Positions 42,504 to 50,213 of a stretch of DNA of 64,000 bases are shown here, piece after piece. The stretch comes from M3007 sp964646615. GTDB taxonomy: Bacteria > Bacteroidota > Bacteroidia > Chitinophagales > Saprospiraceae. Below the pieces are notes generated by a model. It did no database searches. It was not told the DNA's origin and saw only the letters and a list, made by a program, of their open reading frames with translations. The stretch lies in NCBI GenBank assembly GCA_964646615.1, contig CAZYEV010000006.1, positions 1 through 64,000 of the forward strand, in the 5' to 3' direction. The first letter of the stretch is position 1. Each line of letters begins with the position of its first letter. Made by a program: the position numbers and the translations under genes.

Positions 42504-43985
42504 ATGCAAAACCCGACGCTCCTCATCTTCATTGCGCTGTACCTGTTGGGCACCTTAGCCGTAGGCTGGTGGGCCGCCCGGCGGGTGAAAACGACAGCAG
42601 ACTTTGTGGTGGCGGGCAAAAATTTGCCCATGTTCATTGCGGCTTGCGCGCTGTTTGCCACGTGGTTCGGCTCCGAAACGGTCATGGGTGCCTCGTCAGA
42701 GTTCATCTCACACGGCGTGTCGGGCATCATTGAAGACCCCATGGGCGCTGCGCTGTGTCTGTTTCTGTCGGGCCTGCTCATTGCGCGCCCGTTGTACAAG
42801 CGCAACCTCTACACATTCAGCGACTTCTTTCGGCTGCGCTACAACCGACGCACGGAACTGGTGTCGGCTCTGTTCATGGTGCCGTCGTATTTCAGCTGGA
42901 TTGCCGCACAGCTCATTGCCCTGGCCATCATCTTGCAGGCCGTTTGTGGTCTGGAGAAGGTGTATGGGGTGCTGATATGCACCGCGCTGGTGCTGGCCTA
43001 CACGTATGTGGGCGGCATGTGGTCGGTAACAGTAACGGAATTTGTCCAGACCATAGCCATCATCGTTGGACTGACGTTTCTGGCCGTTAAGCTGGTGCTT
43101 CAGGTAGGTGGCTTTGAGGTGATGCGGGAGGCGGCACCGGCGGATTTTTTCCGGTTTTGGCCGGAGGCGAAGCCCGTGCCCATTCTGCACTGGCTGGCGG
43201 CGTGGATGACCATTGGGTTGGGCAGCATCCCGCAGCAGGACGTGTTTCAGCGCGTGATGGCGGCGCGCACCGAGCGCGCTTCGGTGAATGCCTGCTACAC
43301 GTCCTCAGTTATGTACTTGAGCGTGGCGGCGCTACCGCTCATCATTGCCTACTGCGGGCGCATGCTGTATCCGGAGCTGACGGAGGGCGATGAGGCACAA
43401 ATGATGATCCCGCATTTGGTGCTGCAACACACCGGGCTGTGGACGCAAATTTTGTTCTTTGGCGCGCTGCTGTCGGCCATTTTGAGCACCTGCTCGGGCG
43501 CTATGCTGGCCCCAGCCACCGTCATCGGCGAGAACCTGATAAAACCGCTTTATGGCAGCCTCAACGACGCCCAACTGCTGCGCATTATGCGCATATCGGT
43601 GGTCGGCGTGGCCGTGGTTACGGGCGCCATGGCGCTCATGCGCAACAACATTTATGAGCTGGTGGGCGAGTCGTCGGCTCTCAGCTTAGTTTCGCTTTTC
43701 ACACCCCTGCTGGCCGGGTTGTACTGGAAGCGCTCCACAGCGGCGGGCGCCATGGCCTCCATGATAGCCGGCATTGTGGTGTGGGCTTTGGCCAGCCATT
43801 GGAGCGCTGGCCACGAAACGCTGGTCGAAGGACAGGGAAGCCTTCTGGAACAGATGGCCCAGGTGCCGGCCATGCTTTACGGCTTCGCAGCCAGCCTCCT
43901 GGCAATGGTGGTGGTGTCGCTGCTAACGCCCCACCAACCACAGGAAAATCAGTGGCATAACATTTCTACCGAGGAGACAACATGA
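42504..43985 (+). CDS. Sodium:solute symporter (SSS family)
   Basis: The 493-residue protein has about 13 membrane helices and SSS-family features: WWAARRVKTTADFVVAGKNLPMFIAACALFATWFGSETVMG near the N-terminus, FSDFFRLRYNRRTEL, AYTYVGGMWSVTVTEFVQ, GSIPQQDVFQRVMAARTERAS and FFGALLSAILSTCSGAMLAPATVIGENLI with the sodium-site helix. Substrate is unknown; sugar or amino-acid relatives exist. The upstream GH53 gene makes uptake of galactose or galacto-oligosaccharides a reasonable inference. The last bases overlap the next gene (ATGA), so the two are coupled. Confidence 0.9.
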   Translation: MQNPTLLIFIALYLLGTLAVGWWAARRVKTTADFVVAGKNLPMFIAACALFATWFGSETVMGASSEFISHGVSGIIEDPMGAALCLFLSGLLIARPLYKRNLYTFSDFFRLRYNRRTELVSALFMVPSYFSWIAAQLIALAIILQAVCGLEKVYGVLICTALVLAYTYVGGMWSVTVTEFVQTIAIIVGLTFLAVKLVLQVGGFEVMREAAPADFFRFWPEAKPVPILHWLAAWMTIGLGSIPQQDVFQRVMAARTERASVNACYTSSVMYLSVAALPLIIAYCGRMLYPELTEGDEAQMMIPHLVLQHTGLWTQILFFGALLSAILSTCSGAMLAPATVIGENLIKPLYGSLNDAQLLRIMRISVVGVAVVTGAMALMRNNIYELVGESSALSLVSLFTPLLAGLYWKRSTAAGAMASMIAGIVVWALASHWSAGHETLVEGQGSLLEQMAQVPAMLYGFAASLLAMVVVSLLTPHQPQENQWHNISTEETT

Positions 43986-44452
43986 CCATACAACAGCGCT
44001 ACATGCTTGGCCTGGAGCTCATCTGGTGGCTCTTGACAGCCGTAGTGGCCTGGGCCGTACTCTGGCCCATTCACAAAGCCATGCACGTGTGGCCTTTCGA
44101 GCGCTGGAACGTGATCTTCATCGTGGCGCTCATCACGCTGGCGCGCTACACCTTCTTGCTGCCGCACACCTTCATCGCCCGGGCGCAGGAGGTGAAAGTG
44201 GCGCTTTTTCTGCTCATGTTCCCGCTCACCTTTGTGCTGGTGGAAGCCGTCAATGGCTTTATGGTCTACATCGAAGAGAACACGTGGGACGGCCTGACAG
44301 GGCACCTCCCGCTGGAGCGCAAACAGGCTGTAGAAGAATATATCTGGGCCGAAATGCTCTTCTTCGGCGTGGGTAGCTTCATCGCAGCGCCAGTGTTCGC
44401 CGTGCGTCTGCTCATCTCCGTGTGGCGCACGCGCAATCGAGGCACGGCTTGA
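43982..44452 (+). CDS. Small integral membrane protein of unknown function
   Basis: I do not recognise this 156-residue protein. It has four hydrophobic stretches: LGLELIWWLLTAVVAWAVLW, WNVIFIVALITLARYTFLL, VALFLLMFPLTFVLVEAVNGFMVY, and AEMLFFGVGSFIAAPVFAVRLLISVW. It is basic at the C-terminus. Its ATG overlaps the stop of the SSS symporter by four bases, so it is translated with it and may be an accessory subunit or a neighbour of no functional link. No motif suggests an enzyme. Confidence 0.8.
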   Translation: MTIQQRYMLGLELIWWLLTAVVAWAVLWPIHKAMHVWPFERWNVIFIVALITLARYTFLLPHTFIARAQEVKVALFLLMFPLTFVLVEAVNGFMVYIEENTWDGLTGHLPLERKQAVEEYIWAEMLFFGVGSFIAAPVFAVRLLISVWRTRNRGTA

Positions 44453-44476
44453 GTGCACGTTCACCAACAGCCGAAT

Positions 44477-44926
44477 TTACGGGCGTTTTGCCCGAAAAAA
44501 TGCCTTCAGCAGCCGCATGGCCTCTTCTTCCAGCACGCCCATCTCCACGCGCGTTTTGGGGTGCAGGAGGTTTTTGCCGCCATAGCGCATAAAGCCGCGC
44601 TTGTCGTCGGAGGCTCCGTACACCAATCGCCCCAACTGTGCCCAGGCCAGCGCACCTGCACACATGACGCATGGTTCCAGCGTTACGTACAGCGTGCATG
44701 TAGGTAAGTACTTACTGCCCAAGTGGTTCGACGCCGCCGTGAGGGCCAGTATCTCGGCATGTGCCGTTACATCGGTCAGCTGCTCCGTCTGGTTGTGCGC
44801 CCGCGCAATGATGCGGCCTTCGCTCACAATAACAGCGCCCACCGGCACCTCGCCGCTTTCGTAAGCGCGCTGCGCTTCGGCCAGCGCTTGCTGCATAAAA
44901 TAGGTGTCGGATTGGACGAAAAGCAT
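44477..44926 (-). CDS. tadA: tRNA-specific adenosine deaminase
   Basis: TadA deaminates adenosine 34 of tRNA-Arg(ACG) to inosine. The 149-residue protein has the cytidine-deaminase-fold zinc motif VTAHAEILAL (His and catalytic Glu) and EPCVMCAGAL (two Cys), a short AFFRAKRP tail and the KRGFMRYGGKNLLHPKTRVEMGV region. Start 44926 (MLFVQSDTYFMQQALAEA) is preferred over an upstream in-frame start. It converges with the small membrane protein gene, leaving 24 bases between the stops. A weak TACCTTAG lies about 40 bases upstream. Confidence 0.95.
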   Translation of the reverse strand: MLFVQSDTYFMQQALAEAQRAYESGEVPVGAVIVSEGRIIARAHNQTEQLTDVTAHAEILALTAASNHLGSKYLPTCTLYVTLEPCVMCAGALAWAQLGRLVYGASDDKRGFMRYGGKNLLHPKTRVEMGVLEEEAMRLLKAFFRAKRP

Positions 44927-45047
44927 CGTACCGCAGGCAATAGGCTGTTGCAAAAAGAGGTGCAGCTAAGGTACAGGTGGGCTCGACGCTGAGGTGCATT
45001 AAAAAAAACTGCACCCCTGCGCAACGCATCAATTCCATAGAAAGAGC

Positions 45048-45055
45048 GACCTTTG
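45048..45055 (+). promoter_or_regulatory. Possible -7 element of guaB
   Basis: GACCTTTG, one base from TAnnTTTG, ends three bases before the ATG at 45059. If used, the mRNA would be leaderless. No -33 TTG was seen. Confidence 0.35.
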
Positions 45056-45058
45056 CGC

Positions 45059-46540
45059 ATGGTATTCAAGAATGCTCCTTCCAAGTTTTTGGGTCTGTCC
45101 CTGACGTTCGACGACGTCCTCCTGGTTCCCGCTTACAGCGAAGTGCTACCGCGCGAAGTGGACATTTCCTCCCAGCTGACCCGCAAGATCCGCCTCAATG
45201 TTCCGATAGTGTCTGCCGCCATGGACACGGTTACGGAAAAGCAGATGGCCATTGCCATGGCGCGCCAGGGCGGCATCGGCATCATTCACAAAAACATGAG
45301 CATTGCCGACCAGGCCGAGCAGGTGCGAGCGGTGAAGCGCTCGGAGGCAGGCATGATCCTCGACCCCGTCACGCTGCACCCCGATGCGTCTGTTTCGGAA
45401 GCCCTCCAGCTCATGCGGCGTTACAGCATTGGCGGCATTCCGATTGTGGACGGCGAGGGCCGGCTGGTGGGCATCCTGACCAATCGCGATTTGCGCTTCG
45501 AGAGAGATACCTCGCGGCCAGTGCGCGAGCTGATGACGCGCGACCACCTCGTCACGGCGCCGGTGGGCACCACGCTGGCCGAAGCGCGCGACATTTTGCA
45601 GCAGCATAAAATCGAGAAGCTGCCTGTGGTGGACGAACAATTCCACTTAGTTGGCCTCATCACCTACAAAGACATCATGAAAGGCGAGCACTACCCCAAT
45701 GCCTGCAAGGATAGTCTGGGCCGTCTGGTCGTGGGCGCCGCCGTGGGCGTTACGTCCGACATGCTCAAGCGGGTGGAGGCTTTGGTGCGCGCCGGAGTGG
45801 ATGTCGTAACGGTGGACACCGCACACGGCCATTCGCGCGGCGTGCTCGATGCTGTCAAACGGCTGAAGGATGCCTTTCCCGACCTGGAGGTCATAGCAGG
45901 CAATGTAGCTACAGGCGAGGGTGCTCTGGCGCTGGCCGAGGCTGGCGCCGATGCTGTGAAGGTAGGCGTTGGGCCGGGCAGCATCTGCACCACGCGCGTT
46001 ATTGCGGGCGTAGGTGTGCCGCAGCTATCCGCCATTTATGAAGCTGCCGAAGCCCTCAATGGTTCGGGCGTCCCGGTCATCGGCGATGGCGGCATCCGCT
46101 ACACGGGCGACATCGTGAAAGCCCTGGCCGCCGGAGCCGACACCATCATGGCCGGCTCGCTCTTTGCCGGCGTCGAGGAAGCCCCAGGCGAAACCATCAT
46201 CTACGACGGGCGCAAGTTCAAGACCTATCGCGGCATGGGCAGCCTCGGCGCCATGCAGGAAGGCTCCAAAGACCGCTACTTCCAGGACGTCGAGGACGAC
46301 ATCAAAAAATTGGTGCCTGAAGGCATCGAGGGGCGCGTGCCGTTCAAGGGCACCACCGCTGAGGTAATGACCCAGTACATCGGCGGCCTGCGCGCAGGCA
46401 TGGGCTACTGCGGGGCACGCACCGTCCGCGACTTGCAACAAAAGGCGCAGTTCGTCCAGATAACCGCTGCCGGCGTGGCCGAAAGCCACCCGCACAACGT
46501 AACCATCACCAAAGAGTCGCCCAATTACTCGCGACGCTAA
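45059..46540 (+). CDS. guaB: Inosine-5'-monophosphate dehydrogenase
   Basis: GuaB oxidises IMP to XMP with NAD+, the rate-limiting step of GTP synthesis. The 493-residue product has the TIM barrel start LTFDDVLLVPAYSEVLP, two CBS domains (~95-215: SVSEALQLMRRYSIGGIPIVD and IEKLPVVDEQFHLVGLIT), the catalytic cysteine loop GPGSICTTR, the active-site flap with YRGMGSLGAM, and MGYCGARTV. ATG 45059 is used rather than a TTG two codons upstream. Its stop overlaps the convergent oxyR stop by four bases. Confidence 0.97.
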   Translation: MVFKNAPSKFLGLSLTFDDVLLVPAYSEVLPREVDISSQLTRKIRLNVPIVSAAMDTVTEKQMAIAMARQGGIGIIHKNMSIADQAEQVRAVKRSEAGMILDPVTLHPDASVSEALQLMRRYSIGGIPIVDGEGRLVGILTNRDLRFERDTSRPVRELMTRDHLVTAPVGTTLAEARDILQQHKIEKLPVVDEQFHLVGLITYKDIMKGEHYPNACKDSLGRLVVGAAVGVTSDMLKRVEALVRAGVDVVTVDTAHGHSRGVLDAVKRLKDAFPDLEVIAGNVATGEGALALAEAGADAVKVGVGPGSICTTRVIAGVGVPQLSAIYEAAEALNGSGVPVIGDGGIRYTGDIVKALAAGADTIMAGSLFAGVEEAPGETIIYDGRKFKTYRGMGSLGAMQEGSKDRYFQDVEDDIKKLVPEGIEGRVPFKGTTAEVMTQYIGGLRAGMGYCGARTVRDLQQKAQFVQITAAGVAESHPHNVTITKESPNYSRR

Positions 46541-47475
46541 GACGCCGGGCGTCGCCATTCCAAGGGCGGCTGCGTAGGCTGCCGATGGCGACAGGCTTCG
46601 GGCAAATGAGCGATAATCTCCTGCTGCAGTGCCGCCAGCAGGCGCTCTTTGACCACATGCCGGTGGGTAACTAAGCTGATCTCGCGTACCGGCTCGGGCG
46701 CCGCAAAGCGCTTGACTTTCGCCAGCTGGGCCGGGGTGAGGGTGCTCAGGGCCAGCTCGGGCAGAATGGTTACACCGTGCTGAGCGTCCACTAAGTGCTT
46801 GAGCGTCTCCAGACTGCCCGCCTGGTATTCCACGGCAGGATGCTGCCTTTCGCGCAGTTCGCACAACTGCAAAATCTGCGAGCGAAAGCAGTGCCCTTCC
46901 TCGAGCAACCACAACTCGTTGACGTCCAGGTCTTCCGGCAGCAGATACTCCTTGGAAAAGTCGTGGCTGGAATACACCGCAAAAGCCTCGTAAAACAGTA
47001 CACGCTCCGTCAGCATCGGGTCTTTGAGCGGCGTGGCCAGCACTGCTGCGTCCAGCAGGCCTTTGTGCAAACTTTCTACCAAAGCCTCCGTAATCCGCTC
47101 CGTAACCTTCAAGTGAATGGAAGGGTATTTCGCCACAAATGCCGGCAAAAAAAGCGGCATTAAATACGGCGAAAGCGTCGGAATGACGCCAATGCGCAGC
47201 TCGCCCGTCAGGCTGTGCTCTTCCTCGTGCGCCATCTCGCGCAGGCGCTCCACCTCGCGCAAAATGACACGCACCTGAGGCAGCAAACGCTCGCCCGCAT
47301 CCGTCGGCACAATGGGCTGCCGGCTGCGGTCGAAGAACTTAACTCCCAGTTCTTCTTCAATCTTTTGCACCATGGCGCTCAGCGTCGGCTGCGTAACAAA
47401 ACACTCCGCCGCAGCCTTACCAAAGTGCCGGTGTGCATCCAATGCGGCTAAATATTCTAACTGTTGCAGGTTCAT
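46537..47475 (-). CDS. oxyR: LysR-type peroxide sensor OxyR
   Basis: OxyR activates peroxide-defence genes after disulfide formation. The 312-residue protein has the LysR helix-turn-helix (LEYLAALDAHRHFGKAAAECFVTQPTLSAMVQKIEEELGVKFFDR) and an effector domain with EEGHCFRSQILQLCEL: the redox pair Cys196 and Cys205 has the same C-x8-C spacing as E. coli C199/C208, which separates it from generic LysR proteins. It is divergent from katG. Four palindromic repeat units and possible promoters lie between them. Start 47475 begins the HTH; the longer in-frame extension only translates the repeats. Confidence 0.93.
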   Translation of the reverse strand: MNLQQLEYLAALDAHRHFGKAAAECFVTQPTLSAMVQKIEEELGVKFFDRSRQPIVPTDAGERLLPQVRVILREVERLREMAHEEEHSLTGELRIGVIPTLSPYLMPLFLPAFVAKYPSIHLKVTERITEALVESLHKGLLDAAVLATPLKDPMLTERVLFYEAFAVYSSHDFSKEYLLPEDLDVNELWLLEEGHCFRSQILQLCELRERQHPAVEYQAGSLETLKHLVDAQHGVTILPELALSTLTPAQLAKVKRFAAPEPVREISLVTHRHVVKERLLAALQQEIIAHLPEACRHRQPTQPPLEWRRPAS

Positions 47476-47477
47476 CC

Positions 47478-47524
47478 GTAGCGGCCAAACTTGTTTGGCC
47501 CAGTAACGACCAAACTTGTTTGGT
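47478..47524 (+). repeat. Paired palindromic repeat, copy B (25-bp spacing)
   Basis: Unit 3 (47478-47499) is GTAGCG then GCCAAACTTGTTTGGC. Unit 4 (47503-47524) is GTAACG then ACCAAACTTGTTTGGT, also a perfect palindrome. Centres are 25 bp apart. The pair begins two bases from the oxyR start codon. Confidence 0.92.
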
Positions 47525-47567
47525 CGTTCAAGCCCAGATAGGAATGTATTACAGCCCAAAGACACCC

Positions 47568-47614
47568 GCCAAACAAGTTTGGCGGCTACAATGCCAAACA
47601 AGTTTGGCGGTTAC
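47568..47614 (-). repeat. Paired palindromic repeat, copy C (25-bp spacing)
   Basis: On the minus strand, two units carry the palindrome GCCAAACTTGTTTGGC preceded by GTAACC (47614-47593) and GTAGCC (47589-47568). Centres are 25 bp apart. Orientation is opposite to copy B, with 43 bp between them. Confidence 0.92.
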
Positions 47615-47622
47615 GGGGCTGG

Positions 47623-47630
47623 CAAAGTTA
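47623..47630 (-). promoter_or_regulatory. Possible oxyR -7 element
   Basis: The minus strand reads TAACTTTG. Use of it would place all four palindromes in a leader of about 140 bases. No -33 TTG is evident. Confidence 0.35.
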
Positions 47631-47647
47631 TTGACAGAGTCTATTGC

Positions 47648-47664
47648 CCGATAAAAAATATCGG
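47648..47664 (+). promoter_or_regulatory. Candidate OxyR operator upstream of katG
   Basis: CCGATA and TATCGG flank five A residues, a 17-bp inverted repeat. It ends two bases before the katG -33 TTG. Its GATA-N5-TATC form resembles the ATAG/CTAT core of known OxyR sites. Confidence 0.5.
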
Positions 47665-47666
47665 TT

Positions 47667-47696
47667 TTGTTTATGGTTTGGGCAGGCGTAGTTTTG
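47667..47696 (+). promoter_or_regulatory. katG promoter
   Basis: TTG at 47667-47669, a 19-base spacer and TAGTTTTG at 47689-47696 match the consensus. The leader would be about 70 bases. Confidence 0.75.
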
Positions 47697-47768
47697 TGCC
47701 GCCCTTCAAGGCCTCGTGCTACGAGGGCGCCCAACACGTCATCGTTCATCCAATAAACATCGAGAATT

Positions 47769-49964
47769 ATGGAAGGTAATCCGGTTAAAAACGGCAAATG
47801 CCCCTTTTCGCATCCGACCAGCGCTGTGGGCACGCACAACCAGGACTGGTGGCCCAATCGGCTGAAGTTGAACATTTTGCGTCAAAATTCTTCGCGCTCC
47901 AACCCGCTAAGCCCGGGCTTCAACTATCGCAAGGCATTTAAAAAATTAGACTACGAAGCCCTCAAGCGCGACCTGCACGCCCTCATGACAGACTCACAAG
48001 AGTGGTGGCCGGCAGACTTTGGCCACTACGGCGGTTTCTTTATCCGCATGGCCTGGCATAGCGCCGGCACGTATCGCATGGGCGACGGTCGCGGTGGTGC
48101 GGGCGGCGGCTACCAGCGCTTTGCCCCGCTCAACAGCTGGCCCGATAACGCTAACTTAGACAAGGCGCGCCGCCTGCTGTGGCCCATCAAACAGAAGTAC
48201 GGCGACAGTATTTCCTGGGCCGACCTGATGATCTTGGCCGGCAACGTGGCGCTAGAGTCCATGGGCTTCAAAACCTTCGGCTTCGGCGGCGGCCGCGAAG
48301 ATGCCTGGGAACCCGATGAAAGCATCTACTGGGGCTCCGAAACGAAATGGCTGGCCGACGACCGCCGCTATTCCGGCGAGCGCCAGCTGCAAAACCCGTT
48401 AGCCGCCGTGCAAATGGGCCTTATTTACGTCAACCCAGAAGGCCCGGGCGGAAACCCTGACCCGGTGGCTGCGGCCAAAGACATCCGTGAAACCTTCGGA
48501 CGTATGGGCATGAACGACGAAGAAACCGTGGCCCTCATCGCCGGCGGCCACTCCTTCGGTAAAGCCCACGGCATGGGCGACCCCTCGCTCTTAGGCCCCG
48601 AACCCGAGGCTGCCCCTATCGAAGAAATGGGCTTCGGCTGGAAAAGCCGCTACAAATCGGGCAAAGGCCCCGACACGCTCACCGGCGGCCCTGAAGTAAC
48701 CTGGACGCGCACGCCAACGAAATGGAGCCACGACTTCTTCAAGCACCTCTTCGAATACGAGTGGGAACTGACCAAAAGCCCTGCAGGCGCCTATCAGTGG
48801 GTAGCCAAAAATGCTGAACCGGTCGTGCCGGATGCTTTCGACCCGAATAAAAAGCATCTGCCCACCATGCTGACCACCGACCTGTCGCTGCGCTTCGATC
48901 CCATCTACGAAAAAATCTCGCGACATTTTTACGAAAACCCTGACGCCTTCGCCGACGCCTTCGCTCGCGCCTGGTTCAAACTGACCCACCGCGACATGGG
49001 GCCAAAAGCCCGCTACCTCGGCCCGGAAGTGCCCGCCGAAGACCTCATCTGGCAAGACCCGCTGCCCAAAGTGGATCACCCGCTGGTGAATGCCAACGAC
49101 ATCGCCGAACTCAAAAAGCGCATCCTCGCCTCTGGCCTCACTATCTCTGAACTGGCCCTGACGGCCTGGGCATCGGCTTCTACCTACCGCGACTCCGACA
49201 AACGCGGCGGCGCCAATGGCGCGCGCATCCGCTTAGAGCCGCAACGCAACTGGGAGGCCAACAATCCGAAGCAGCTGGCCAAAGTGCTCTCGGTGCTCGA
49301 GCAAATTCAGGCAGAGTTCAATGCCACCCAAAAAGACGGCAAAAAAATCTCCTTAGCCGACCTCATCGTGCTGGGAGGCTGTGCCGCTGTGGAGCAAGCC
49401 GCCAAAAATGCCGGCTTCAACATAGAAGTGCCCTTCACGCCGGGCCGCACTGACGCCTCGCAGGAGCAGACGGACGTACACGCCTTTGCTTATCTGGAGC
49501 CTTTTGCCGACGGCTTCCGCAACTACCTGAAGGAGCCTTCCGACGTCCCCTCAGAGCACTTCTTGGTGGACAAAGCCCAACTCCTGGCGCTCACCGTGCC
49601 CGAAATGACCGTCCTCGTCGGCGGCATGCGCGCGCTGGGCGCCAACTACGACGGCTCCGACTACGGCATCCTCACGCACCGACCCGGCGCCCTGACCAAC
49701 GACTTCTTTGTCAACCTCTTAGACATGAGCACCGCCTGGGCGCCCGCCGACGAAACGAAGGAAACCTTCGTGGGCCGCGACCGCAAAACCGGACAGCCCA
49801 AATGGCGTGCCACCCGCGCTGACCTCATCTTCGGCGCCAACTCCGAACTGCGCGCCGTGGCCGAAGTCTATGCCAGCAACGGCAACGAGGAAAAATTCGT
49901 CCGCGACTTTGCCGCCGCCTGGGCTAAAGTGATGAACCTCGACCGCTTCGACCTCTTAGACTGA
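47769..49964 (+). CDS. katG: Catalase-peroxidase
   Basis: KatG is a bifunctional heme enzyme that removes hydrogen peroxide. The 731-residue product has the two-domain length of the family, the distal heme motif IRMAWHSAGTYR (Arg, Trp, His), the proximal region ALIAGGHSFGKAHG with the heme-ligand His, and the Met and Tyr of the Met-Tyr-Trp adduct (GGMRALGAN and MGLIYVNPEGP). There is no signal peptide, so it is cytosolic. It is divergent from oxyR and has its own promoter with a candidate OxyR site. All eight TTA leucine codons I found are followed by G. Confidence 0.98.
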   Translation: MEGNPVKNGKCPFSHPTSAVGTHNQDWWPNRLKLNILRQNSSRSNPLSPGFNYRKAFKKLDYEALKRDLHALMTDSQEWWPADFGHYGGFFIRMAWHSAGTYRMGDGRGGAGGGYQRFAPLNSWPDNANLDKARRLLWPIKQKYGDSISWADLMILAGNVALESMGFKTFGFGGGREDAWEPDESIYWGSETKWLADDRRYSGERQLQNPLAAVQMGLIYVNPEGPGGNPDPVAAAKDIRETFGRMGMNDEETVALIAGGHSFGKAHGMGDPSLLGPEPEAAPIEEMGFGWKSRYKSGKGPDTLTGGPEVTWTRTPTKWSHDFFKHLFEYEWELTKSPAGAYQWVAKNAEPVVPDAFDPNKKHLPTMLTTDLSLRFDPIYEKISRHFYENPDAFADAFARAWFKLTHRDMGPKARYLGPEVPAEDLIWQDPLPKVDHPLVNANDIAELKKRILASGLTISELALTAWASASTYRDSDKRGGANGARIRLEPQRNWEANNPKQLAKVLSVLEQIQAEFNATQKDGKKISLADLIVLGGCAAVEQAAKNAGFNIEVPFTPGRTDASQEQTDVHAFAYLEPFADGFRNYLKEPSDVPSEHFLVDKAQLLALTVPEMTVLVGGMRALGANYDGSDYGILTHRPGALTNDFFVNLLDMSTAWAPADETKETFVGRDRKTGQPKWRATRADLIFGANSELRAVAEVYASNGNEEKFVRDFAAAWAKVMNLDRFDLLD

Positions 49965-50041
49965 CTACGCCAGCGCGGCCTTTAGCCGCCTGCCAATACC
50001 CACGACACAAGAGGTTCTCGACGACATACGGGAATTTTTTC

Positions 50042-50082
50042 AAACCGGGCCTGCCTGACAGAAGGCGGGCCTTCGGTTTTTT
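50042..50082 (+). terminator. katG terminator
   Basis: ACCG and GGCCTGCCT (50044-50056) pair with AGGCGGGCC and CGGT (50063-50077) with one wobble and a two-base bulge. A T-run ends at 50082, 80-120 bases after the katG stop. Confidence 0.8.
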
Positions 50083-50090
50083 ATACTGCT

Positions 50091-50130
50091 CCCGGGGCGA
50101 CACCTCCTTGGCGGAGATGTCGCCCCGGGC
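50091..50130. repeat. GC-rich stem-loop of the GTGTCGC type
   Basis: CCCGGGGCGACA (50091-50102) pairs with TGTCGCCCCGGG (50118-50129), with an inner CTCC/GGAG extending the stem. Its GGCGACA..CTCC arm resembles the arms of the stem-loops at 28686-28730 and 53886-53921. Confidence 0.7.
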
Positions 50131-50201
50131 TTTCCGCCAAACCCCTGATGATCTCTAACGGCAAATTTTGGCTAACTCGGCATCGGATGCCTGATTTGCC
50201 A

Positions 50202-50209
50202 TAATTTTG
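50202..50209 (+). promoter_or_regulatory. Putative -7 element of the ATPase gene
   Basis: TAATTTTG ends four bases before ATG 50214, so the transcript would be leaderless or nearly so. Confidence 0.45.
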
Positions 50210-50213
50210 TTGC

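Noticed and set aside
47476..47601. N-terminal extension of OxyR
   Set aside because: It only translates the palindromic repeats; the LysR helix-turn-helix starts at 47475.
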